Below are positions 57,201-64,000 of a stretch of 64,000 bases of DNA, in pieces. The stretch spans positions 46,425 to 110,424 of the forward strand of contig RHPI01002568.1 of assembly GCA_009103225.1 (NCBI GenBank). Direction: 5' to 3'. Both the position numbers and the translations under genes were made by a program. The stretch comes from Chlorokybus atmophyticus. Its lineage: Eukaryota > Streptophyta > Chlorokybophyceae > Chlorokybales > Chlorokybaceae. The notes below the pieces were generated by a model. The model worked only from the letters and a program-made list of their open reading frames with translations. It ran no database searches and had not been told where the DNA came from. Positions within the stretch are counted from its first letter, which is position 1, and every line of letters begins with the position of its first letter.

Positions 57201-58129
57201 TCTCTCACGTTCTCAGCCGCTTTGGCAGCTGCGCCGAGGTCATCACCGACCAAGGTACTGAGTTCAGAGGGGAATTCGACACCCTCTTGGACAAATGTTA
57301 CATCGACCACCGCCGTACCTCGCGTGATCACCCTCAAGCCGACGGCCTCGCCGAGCGGACGGTACAGACCATCAAGAAGGCACTCCGCAAATACGTGTTG
57401 GAGTACAAGAAGGACACTTGGGATGACCACCTTCCATGGGTGGCCCTTGGATATCGGTTGTCAAAACAGGCGACTCTGCGGGAGTACAGCCCGTACTACC
57501 TGCTGTTTGGGCGACCACCATTGCTCCCCTTCCGTGCGCAACAGGAGGTAAATCGCGTCGTGAACAACCTCGACGACCCTGACTGGATGCACCACGACAT
57601 CACCACACGCGCCGCACTTTTCGAGCGCACCGTCCCCATGGCCTTCAACAATCTGCGCATCGCGCAGCATCGCGACACGCTGCGCTACGAGCGCGTACGT
57701 AGCGGCTTTTATAAGGAGCGCCAACGGCGATTCCAAGCGGGGCACCTTGCCTATCGCATGGCAGCCACCAAAGACACGCTTGACACCTCCGTAGGCCGCA
57801 CCGTCTACAAGGTACTCAAAGTGTACCCCACAGGGGTGCTGGACCTCCTTGGTCAAAACGGAGAAAGGTTGAAGGACAACATGGTGAACTGTGCGCCATG
57901 TCACCTCCCTTACGTAGCTGGCTTCGGGCGTATCCAGCACCCTCGTCCTGCGCGCAGCACATGCTGTGAACACTGCGGCAGCGCCGGCGACGACGCACTC
58001 ATGATGCTCTGCGATGGCTGCAACAAAGGCCTGCATTGCTATTGCCTGGATCCACCTTTGGACACGATACCTATGGAAGAATATTGGTGCGACGACTGCC
58101 GTACCAACGGCCCTCCTCACTTGCGCTAG
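54200..58129 (+). CDS. pol: Gypsy-A pol: methyltransferase C-terminus, RT, RNase H, integrase, PHD finger
   Basis: The frame is open from about 54176; there is no native start. Methyltransferase: L-F-W-E-L-M-R-I-I-H, motif VI Y-V-I-E-N-V-H-S (54267), motif VIII region S-R-A-H-R-V-R-A-K-W, motif IX R-E-R-E-R-A-M-G-F-F-P (54690), motif X Q-L-L-G-R-A-M-D (54765). RT from about 55060 with L-D-M-R-Q-G-Y and Y-I-D-D (55612). RNase H H-T-D-W-S-K-L-G-M-G-A-V-L (56056). Integrase: zinc site H-T-E-L-G-H-F ... C-Q-Q-C (56866-56980), then D in G-L-D-I-L-G, D in I-T-D-Q-G-T and E in G-L-A-E-R-T. C-terminal PHD finger (57958-58110, C4HC3 pattern from C-C-E-H-C to C-D-D-C). Ends TAG TAG. The PHD finger could read histone tails and steer insertion; the methyltransferase could mark element or target DNA. 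Both roles are inferred. Confidence 0.93.
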   Translation: MFWELMRIIHLLQHHQISRPLGYVIENVHSEDDKRPHVASSYRQVCSILGHPLKVNAARHGSRAHRVRAKWTNLATVEELMTAKYTRSARPRNLLVDDILDPGRTAQPVLHHNHNHFYQCNQPGQPRRALPTLVSYPGSYAFRNGGDGMVFDATTNTLEEPTARERERAMGFFPNSITGSLLTDSQQCQLLGRAMDQNSMVWLLELSFALQDRHVSFEDLEHLAGGWADRVADTKAAHTALEVVHMEEQAAVTVEDISVVANATSWDHAIGPVATEDTREKLEALLNKWRSQFSFNVKELGTCSVYQMDIELVDTEPVFRRQYRLSKLEEDLVEQRCKALLDAGLIEESTSDFAAATVMPLKKDSAGNWTERRMCGNYRPLNNKTKQDRHPMPTAEGIFDDVGDCTVFSILDMRQGYNQIAIEDEDKHKTSFWGNRQLYQWKVMPFGLKNAPAKFQRVMDKALKGLDCARCYIDDILIFSRSNEEHLQHIEAVLERLKGVGMTVHPDKCTFFTHKVPYLGHMIVPHGVYVQQAKVEALAAIPAPTDLTRLRAFLGLANYYRRFVKDFAKIARPLNELLKKEVEFAWKEPQQQAFEELKSRLTSAPILQRPDYAKPFILHTDWSKLGMGAVLVQHDEHKKERVVAYASRSNNSAEANYSSYKGECLAAVWAISFFRPFLFGRQFQLITDYQPLKWLMTNQHLTGKLARWALLLQEYDFEIDHRAGLTNQDADGLSRNPHLSTNDATGARHELIPAATAPTMAAMFAAAALRSGRKTNTTASAVVEEIPALESTDPAAITPLGDAHAADIDVDDTELASTDTRQDIWHDKPSLSFLQRGHLPSGMSARKKDRVNQRTRHYRWAGDKLYRRFHDEDKEVPTPVTREDIIASLHTELGHFGVKRTVSLVRAQYWWYGLTKQVQRFVSHCQQCDMVRASLNTRSATLHPLPISGLFYRWGLDILGDLAPSARGNRYILVMIEHFSKWVELVPLPDKSSRGVSQAFLSHVLSRFGSCAEVITDQGTEFRGEFDTLLDKCYIDHRRTSRDHPQADGLAERTVQTIKKALRKYVLEYKKDTWDDHLPWVALGYRLSKQATLREYSPYYLLFGRPPLLPFRAQQEVNRVVNNLDDPDWMHHDITTRAALFERTVPMAFNNLRIAQHRDTLRYERVRSGFYKERQRRFQAGHLAYRMAATKDTLDTSVGRTVYKVLKVYPTGVLDLLGQNGERLKDNMVNCAPCHLPYVAGFGRIQHPRPARSTCCEHCGSAGDDALMMLCDGCNKGLHCYCLDPPLDTIPMEEYWCDDCRTNGPPHLR

Positions 58130-58166
58130 TAGCTGAGCTCTGGAGCTGGCACCTTCCCCAGAGCCC

Positions 58167-58177
58167 AGGGGGGGGGG
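58167..58177 (+). promoter_or_regulatory. Polypurine tract of Gypsy-A
   Basis: An A plus a run of G (aggggggggg) lies 2 nt before B1. Equivalent G-runs precede TGTTGACT in Gypsy-C (about 14267) and TGTTAAGT in Gypsy-B (35357-35370 on the minus strand). Plus-strand priming here would make B the first part of U3. Confidence 0.75.
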
Positions 58178-58179
58178 CT

Positions 58180-59251
58180 TGTTGACTCTGTATGCTACGG
58201 CACAGCATGTTCTTAGGGAAAACACCGACTCCATCTGCCCGTACTACCCAGCAGCAGCACCCCAGCTGCACTAAGCACTTGTCACCATGAGGGTGGGAGT
58301 CATCTTTCTATTCTTGCTACGCGTCACCCAGGTGGCGCAGCAGCATGTCCAGCACAGTATGGCTGTCCATGCAGCTGTCCGAGACAGCGTGACCCTCGAC
58401 TCCCCTCGACCCGACAGCTGTCATGCCTATCGCCCAAGCATGCCAGTCGTCATCGGGCATGCCTACAGCGAGACCCTCGCCCGGCTTACCAGCATGGCAA
58501 CCCGCGAGCGCCTCTGACCAGTAGCTAGGTCATGTCCCTAGAGTAGCTCGTGACCATAGCCTGCATAGGCACCGCGCGTAGCTGTGCAATTGTGAGTTCA
58601 GTTATAAGTCCGGTTCTATACCGAGTGGGCATTTCCTGTGGAAATAGCCTCGATATGACCGTTAGCTTATGTTCTGGACAGTCATGAGTTGACTTGTATA
58701 AGTAGGCACAGTGTTCACCGGATCAGCTGGTGACACTGTAAGTGAGAAAGCTAAGAGCTTGTGAAGCGACTTGAACTACGAACACAACGTCCTGGTTCCC
58801 AAGAATCCCCTCACCGTGTGAGAGCCTGTGCATGTTCTTGTGCACTGTGCTTGTTCTTGCTATGAGCTTTGTGTACTTGGTCGCGGTGTGCTTGTTGGCA
58901 TCAGTCAGGGCATAGCATCCACATGTTGCTTGCTCATTCACCTCACTTAACAGTGTAATTCCTCTCCCACTCACGCAAAGAACTGTGTAAACAGCACTAC
59001 CTATAGTAGTGGCTTGTTGACTCTGTATGCTACGGCACAGCGTGTTCTTAGGGAAAACACTGACTCCATCTGCCCGTACTACCCAGCAGCAGCACCCCAG
59101 CTGCACTAAGCACTTGTCACCATGAGGGTGGAGGTCATCTTTCTATTCTTGCTACGCGTCACCCAGGTGGCGCAGCAGCATGTCCAGCACAGTATGGCTG
59201 TCCATGCAGCTATCCGAGACAGCGTGACCCTCGACTCCCCTCGACCCGACA
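58180..59251 (+). repeat. Gypsy-A 3' terminal B1-A2-B2 block
   Basis: B1 58180-58416 and B2 59015-59251 are both 237 bp. A2 58419-59022 is 604 bp and matches A1 (603 bp). The B1|A2 junction is GACAGCTGTC (58413-58422), a perfect palindrome formed by the two element termini (GACA and TGTC) with GC between. B2 ends CCGACA, followed by the GATG target copy. Confidence 0.9.
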
Positions 59252-60510
59252 GATGTCATGCACACCTTGTGTGAAGGTCTAGTGAAGGGCCTCTGCCATG
59301 CAGTTTTTGCCAAGGGAGCGCATGAAAGGGTGGTGGATGTTCCCTTGGTGGAGGCCAGGCTTAAGGACTTCACTGCAGATTGGATCAAGGAAATGCGATC
59401 CGGGCGCTCTCCAAAGGGGATTACAGACAGGCTGGGCTGGTGGAGAAGGCAGAAGACTACCAGAAGTTGATGCATGACTTTGCACCTTATGTGACAACGG
59501 GCTTGCTGACTTCGCACATGCGCGACGTCTTCATGTCCTTACACAAGCTCATCTGCCAGTTCTATCGCCACTCCCGCTTCAATGGCTGGACCGAGCCTCA
59601 GACACCCTCAGACTAGCAGGCAGCTTACTGCGTTACTGGCGTATCAACTCAGAAGAATGCTTTGGCCACAACTTGAGACCTCTAGAGCATGCTGGAGCAA
59701 GTCATTTGCTGGACGACATCTTCCGCCACGACAGCCATGATGTGTACTGGTGCTACGTCTTCGAGCGCGCTATCTCAGATCACTTGAAGACCAGCACCAA
59801 CAACAAAGAGTATGAGTTCAGCTACATACATCGCCACGTACGCTTGTGGTATGAGCGGCTGCTTACTGTCTTGCACGAAGACCAGCGCACGGGCATGGTC
59901 TTTGCAACACGCGTTCACCTGCAGTTGCGGTCCCATCGCGTGTCCAGCGGTGTTGGAGGTTTCTGGTACGAAGCGCCCAGCCAAAGCAAGGCTTTGGAAC
60001 TCTGGAAAAAGGCTGAGACGTGTCCACACCGGTCTGATTCACAAGACATTTTTGCGCGAGGCATACTTATTGGCCAGCTGCCAGGTCAACCCACACCACT
60101 AAGCTAAAAACGGTTTATGATGGTCAGCAGGCACATCAGAGCAGATGCTAGGCATCTCGTGCAGAATATGGCTTACCGCTATAAGGCTGTGCTGCTTAAT
60201 GGTGAGATTCACAGGTAAGATCGCTTGCTATTGTTGTCCTCACACGTGCTGTTGTGCTTGCTGTCTGATTGCTACCAAGCTTTGTGTTCTACTGTGCAGA
60301 ATAGAGTCGCCCTTAGGCATTGACAACGTTGTAACGGACGACCACAGTTACATTGCTGTGAAGCAAGTATTTGTGCATATCTATAAGAAGAAGCCTCAAG
60401 TCTTCATTGCTGGTCGCCAATATGTCATGTACACAGACACAGCTGGTGCCTTGTACCGTGACCTTGATACAAGGTCGAGCTCCGACAAAGCCTACTCATC
60501 AATTCTGACA
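59252..60510 (+). pseudogene. Tnp2/DUF4218-like transposase, 3' part with one intron
   Basis: V-M-H-T-L-C-E-G-L-V-K-G-L-C-H-A-V-F, D-F-T-A-D-W-I-K-E-M-R, then after a shift near 59414 the frame A-E-D-Y-Q-K-L-M-H-D-F-A-P-Y. After another shift near 59590 come R-Y-W-R-I-N-S-E-E-C-F-G-H-N and the DUF4218-like Y-W-C-Y-V-F-E-R-A-I-S-D-H-L-K (about 59745). A TAA at about 60105 precedes more coherent sequence. An intron at 60215-60299 (GTAAGA ... GTGCAG) joins I-H-R to I-E-S-P-L-G-I-D. Two frameshifts make it a probable pseudogene of a CACTA-like transposase. Confidence 0.7.
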
Positions 60511-60514
60511 TAGC

Positions 60515-61027
60515 TTGACTGGATTGCATGTGTGCAGACGCAACACATTTGAAAAATTGGTCGCTATTAATGCCATTTATGAGGATGACTGCATGCAAGC
60601 AGAGTGGGATCCTGCAATGCCAGCATTGGCAGTGGACCCTTTATCTCCACCCAAAGAGCACATTAATGTGATTTCACAAATGCCACATATTGTTGCGAGC
60701 GTACCTCCTACACAACAACAAGAAGACATCCGTTCCATATATGCAGAGTTGTCACAAGTGTCAAACGGCTTGAAGAGTATCCCAGCTCTGCAACTCAGTG
60801 GGCAGAGTAGCTACGCAATGAAACTCTGGATGCGGAGAACTTTATAGCAGCTTCTTTGCAGCAACGGCTTACAGCATGGACCACTTGGTTTCAATTGACC
60901 ATGCAAGGCAAGAAGACATTTGTGCTGGACTGGTTGCGTTACGGGTATCGCTTACAAAAAATGGGCACTTAAGCATCGGCTCGACGCAAATGGGAAGAAG
61001 TACATGCTTTGATGAAGGCCGAAGGCT
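60515..61027 (+). pseudogene. DIRS-like element, upstream coding region
   Basis: 60525-60847 (N-T-F-E-K-L-V-A-I-N-A-I-Y-E-D-D, then Q-Q-Q-E-D-I-R-S-I-Y-A-E-L-S) and 60841-61027 (Q-Q-R-L-T-A-W-T-T-W-F, W-L-R-Y-G-Y-R-L-Q, TAA, A-S-A-R-R-K-W-E-E-V) lead into the reverse transcriptase. The first may be an ORF1 remnant or a transposase exon; the second resembles the region before RT in DIRS elements. The left end of the element was not located. Confidence 0.4.
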
Positions 61028-62834
61028 TTGGTATTGATGTCATGCATTTCCCCAACGCTAGTTGTGTTTCGAAACCGCCAGTCCGCCTCCATACATCGCG
61101 ATTATGTTGTCACTAAGTTGGCCAACTTGGTCAAAGCAGGAGCAATCTTTGTTGTGAGTGCGCATGACGTGGCAGTGGTTACAGGAATAGGTGTGGTTAA
61201 GCAGGAGAAACGTTTGCGGCTTATTATGGATCTGAGGTATATCAACCTCTTTTTACGCCACATCCCCATCAGCTATCAGCGGTTACGCGATGTATTGTTG
61301 TACACGAAGCGCCATTTTTGGCAAGTGACAGCAGATTTAAAGTCGGGGTATCATCATGTGCCCATTCATGAGGACAGTAAGCTTTACTTGGCTTTGCGCT
61401 ATGCGGGAGTCACATACAAATGGAATGTACTGCCATTTGGTCTGAAACAAGCATGCTGGTTGTTTACAACTTTAATGTCTACTGTCTTCACGCCTTTAAG
61501 GGCAATGGGTTTTCCCTGCCTGGCTATTGACGACATGCACTTCAGCCATTCCAATCGTTCGCATTTGTGTTGGCGCATTCGCCGCGTACTGCGCTTGTTC
61601 AGGACCCTTGGCATCTATTTATTTCTGCGAAGAAAAGCCAATAGTGGCCGGATCAAGTAGTGCAGTTGTTGGGTCTGCTAGTGGACACCGTGACCGGCTC
61701 ATTTGCCATTCCCTCAAACAAGTTGGCTAAGCTATTGCAGCTGATGAAAGAATTGTTGAAGGCTCATGTATTGACCAAGCGCCACCTTGCACGCATTGCT
61801 GGGAAATTGATCGCGTTGAAGCTAGCTTTTGCACCTGCAAGCATTTATGCTCGCCAATTGATGTGTCTGGTATTGGCCACGGATGCATGGGACGATACTG
61901 TAGGCGATATGAACACTATTAAACACTTCTGTGATTGGACTGCAGCTGGGTTGCAGACTTACAATGGCAATGCTTGGTGGAAGCCCCTAATACTGCTTGT
62001 AGAGCTGCATGTAGACGCTTCGGGTACAATTGGTTGGGGGCGACAAGACCTTGGCCTTGCACGGCGGGCAACTTCAAGCCTGAGCATAAGTCACTGCCTT
62101 CGGCCGTCGAAGAGGCACTCGCTTATGCGCAAGCTTTTACTAAAGTAGCGCGTACGCATGATCTCCAGCACTACACAGTGCGCATTATTGGCGATTGTCA
62201 ATCAGCGACTCGAATGCTGAACTAGCTGTCTGATTCCGAGCCTCATATGCTGCAAGCTTTACATCAGTTGTGGTCTTTGTGCTAGGAGCGTGGTATTGCG
62301 CTGACGTGTGTGTGGCGCTCGCGTGACGAGCCGCGCGATGTGGATGCATTATCCAAGTTTATTGATAGAGGAGATTAGGCCTTGACCGCAGACGCAACCG
62401 CGCATGTACAGCAGCATGTTGGACACTCAACATTGGACTATTTTGCAGCTGATTGGAACAGCAAAGCGCCTGCTTATTGTAGTTACATACACATGCCTGG
62501 AAGTTTGGGAAATGCTCTATTTACAAACTGGCGCGTTGTTTTTCAACGCTTGGGGGGCGGCTTTGTTTGGTGTCACCCGCCATTGGCTCTTTCGCATGAA
62601 GCCATAGCATTATTGCAGTATTGCCAGCTGCCAGCTGTAGTGTCGGTGCCTGAATGGCATTCTGCTGTGTGGTGGCCCGTGTTTCGCGACTGGCAATTCA
62701 CTTATTATGAGAGATTAGGCCCACGGCCCGAGTGGTTTGAACGTAGTGCCCGAGTACCTGAAAACAGCATCAACCCTGGATGCTACCCATACATTTGTGC
62801 TTTTGTGCATTGGGTAAGCGTACCTTTCGTATAG
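61028..62834 (+). pseudogene. DIRS-like reverse transcriptase, RNase H and MT domain
   Basis: RT 61028-61640: R-L-R-L-I-M-D-L-R-Y-I-N, D-L-K-S-G-Y-H-H-V-P-I-H, L-P-F-G-L-K-Q-A, with catalytic A-I-D-D instead of Y-x-D-D. After a shift near 61620: A-K-K-S-Q, TAG, W-P-D-Q-V-V-Q-L-L-G. RNase H: E-L-H-V-D-A-S-G-T-I-G-W-G (about 62005), a shift at a G-run (62035), I-I-G-D-C-Q-S-A-T. TAG codons at 62223, 62283 and 62377 leave the frame otherwise coherent. The MT (adenine-methyltransferase-like) domain typical of DIRS follows: T-L-D-Y-F-A-A-D-W-N-S-K and W-C-H-P-P-L-A (62430-62600). This copy is inactive. Confidence 0.82.
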
Positions 62835-63978
62835 GTAACGGTGCATGATGACAGCACTTCTCCATGTGCCTTAAGCTTGTATTTCTTCCAGAGTAACACC
62901 ACACTGGAAGGCGCTTTAAGCGGCACCACGCCTGAACGAGTGCAACCCTAGGTGCGGCCTATATATGCCACACGCCTTGCAACAGCGCACAATCGCATGG
63001 TATGCACAGTTACAAGACATGCTATGTTCTTCCCACTTCAACCTATTCTTTGCAACAGGCCGAAATAGAGGACCAGCGGTGATGGCGAAGGAGCTCCCGC
63101 GACAGTAGGTTAGATAGGCATGGAGTACTTCACAGAACTCCACAGGCAGACTACTGCTGCGCACTTGTCTGCTGGGTGCGCCTCCGGTGCTGTAATTCTT
63201 GAGATGTGTTACAGTGGCCGTCAGCCCTGAACCTGCCGCTTGTATCTCGTGCATCTGTAAACGCGCACCTTCGCCACCCCGTTGCCATGTGCACCATAAG
63301 TATAGGCAAATTGCATAGTTGCGCCAGAGCACAGCCTTGTCATGTGTGACTGTCAATTGCTAAGGTATGGTACACAGCTGCTGCTGAAAGTATAGGATCA
63401 GCGTACGCATGTCATCAATGGCCAATGGCACAGCAGGAATAGGTTGAACTCCTTGCCGAGCAGCAATCTTTGCGTATCATTGACGAAACCCGCGCACGTC
63501 TCTGGACGGAAGCGGGTTCCCTGTGGATGTGTTGCTGTCCCAAGGGCTGATGCACCCCAGAAATCCAAACGAGCATGTGAGATGTGAGATCACATTGTCC
63601 AGTGTGGTGCTAGCAATCATGCGATGGCCATGGCGCTCGCGCCTGCGAGCTTTGCCAATGTGTGTCGGTCCAGTGCTCAGCAAGGTAGCTTGTGACAACA
63701 GCTGGGGTGACATTGATGACGGCAATGTGGAGCTTAGGATGGTGCAAGTAGTTAACAAACTCTTGTCAGACGCGATCGCGTTGGTCACGAGTGCCATCAG
63801 ATACAGCTTCACGGCTGATGCGCTCTACTTTCAACAGCGCTGCCGCTGCTCGCTCTCGCAAATTACAGCTGGGGACTTGCTTGGGACGCACAGTCGCGCG
63901 TGCGGTGCGTTGGGTATCAGCGGTATGTTGCAAGCGTTGTGCGAAGTCCATCTGCACAGCAATCACACACATGGTCAA
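62790..63978 (-). pseudogene. DIRS-like tyrosine recombinase on the opposite strand
   Basis: Minus strand from about 63976. N-terminal helical region (V-V-T-S-Y-L-A-E-H-W, then L-D-N-V-I-S-H-L-T-C-S-F, G-N-P-L-P-S-R-D-V-R-G-F). Catalytic part 63356-62916: first Arg in W-Q-R-G-G-E-G-A-R-L, H-x-x-R in H-S-F-R-R-G-A-A, then downstream G-T-W-R-S-A-V-I-M-H-R-Y-L with the nucleophile Tyr (about 62830). Interrupted by TGA (two), TAG (one) and TAA (two) and a frameshift near 63660. Opposite orientation of the recombinase relative to RT is the arrangement I recall for Volvox Kangaroo. Confidence 0.8.
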
Positions 63979-64000
63979 ACAACTGCTTTCATCAAGCGCA

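Larger units (their letters stand above)
48185..59251 (+). mobile_element. Gypsy-A: 11-kb methyltransferase-bearing Ty3/gypsy element with split direct repeats
   Basis: Order: A1 (48185-48787), ORF1, ORF2 with pol, polypurine tract (about 58167-58177), B1 (58180-58416), GC, A2 (58419-59022), B2 (59015-59251). Termini are TGTC and GACA. Target duplication GATG (48181-48184, 59252-59255), confirmed because the interrupted transposase frame rejoins exactly (V-Y-D|V-M-H). A1 and A2 differ at about ten positions by eye, B1 and B2 at about five, so insertion is moderately young. Pol: protease, C5 methyltransferase, RT, RNase H, DDE integrase, PHD finger. Only one frame break is seen in pol (a 26-nt palindromic insertion at 54150) and one in-frame TAG between ORF1 and protease. 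Confidence 0.93.

Noticed and set aside
48185-59251. Ordinary LTR retrotransposon with 840-bp LTRs
   Set aside because: The 5' side lacks the 237-bp B segment completely and the 3' side has it twice; the outer ends are fixed by the GATG duplication and the rejoined transposase frame, so standard LTRs do not fit.
58180-59251. B-A-B block as part of the neighbouring DIRS element
   Set aside because: A1 lies at 48185, directly before the gypsy ORFs, and the transposase frame resumes at 59252, so the block belongs to Gypsy-A. Gypsy-B has the same block with no DIRS nearby.
25562-63978. Firm call of a UAR = Gln nuclear code
   Set aside because: Gypsy-A carries one internal TAG in roughly 3000 codons, and many element stops replace Trp or Arg, which fits ordinary transition mutations. 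Kept only as a hypothesis for the host exons.

Overview
This window is eukaryotic nuclear DNA. It has spliceosomal introns (GT-AG, about 85-165 bp), short multi-exon genes and dense nested retrotransposons. Several features suggest a green alga (chlorophyte or streptophyte), but nothing here fixes the species: a DIRS-type element whose tyrosine recombinase runs opposite to its reverse transcriptase (as in Volvox Kangaroo), Ty3/gypsy elements carrying a C5 cytosine methyltransferase, and copia elements primed by an internal piece of initiator tRNA. I see no tRNA, rRNA, CRISPR or prokaryotic signal.

Layout. 1-2640: a palindrome, a 402-bp (TC)n tract and a small host gene built from tandemly duplicated phase-1 mini-exons. 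2879-5344: a very young gag-only LTR element (TSD GAAAC). 5345-7011: non-coding repeats and an old gypsy-like remnant. 7012-11534: Copia-1 (TSD GGCGC), inserted in an ORF fragment. 11826-14290: truncated Gypsy-C, followed by decayed gypsy integrase sequence and A+T-richer intergenic DNA to 17675. 17676-27295 (minus): a host gene coding for a SET domain, a Pro/Ser-rich region and a long coiled coil; its last intron holds Copia-3 (18754-24164), which itself holds a solo LTR, and one exon is split by another solo LTR. 27732-30514: Copia-4, a gag-protease-only element. 30515-33100: exons of another host gene and a tandem repeat. 33117-33803: decayed gag. 33804 to about 47030 (minus): Gypsy-B, riddled with four later LTR insertions (including complete Copia-2, 39259-44149) and one 342-bp insertion. 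47036-60500: a Tnp2/DUF4218-like DNA transposase gene split by a solo LTR and by the 11-kb Gypsy-A (48185-59251). 60515-64000: a decayed DIRS/Kangaroo-like element.

The most unusual object is Gypsy-A together with its relative Gypsy-B. It is a Ty3/gypsy element with a DDE integrase. Its pol carries a complete set of C5-cytosine methyltransferase motifs between protease and reverse transcriptase, plus a C-terminal PHD finger. Its ends are not ordinary LTRs but an A1-body-B1-A2-B2 arrangement, the split direct repeat layout otherwise associated with tyrosine-recombinase retrotransposons. Both copies share the B-A-B 3' end, with the palindrome GACAGCTGTC at the B|A junction; Gypsy-A is flanked by a GATG target duplication.

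Two mutation signatures recur. One is near-perfect snap-back inverted insertions with 0-1 nt spacers, one of which breaks the Gypsy-A pol frame. The other is nonsense changes explained by C-to-T or G-to-A transitions, with many in-frame TAG/TAA codons also in host exons. All comparisons were made by eye; no alignment or database search was run.
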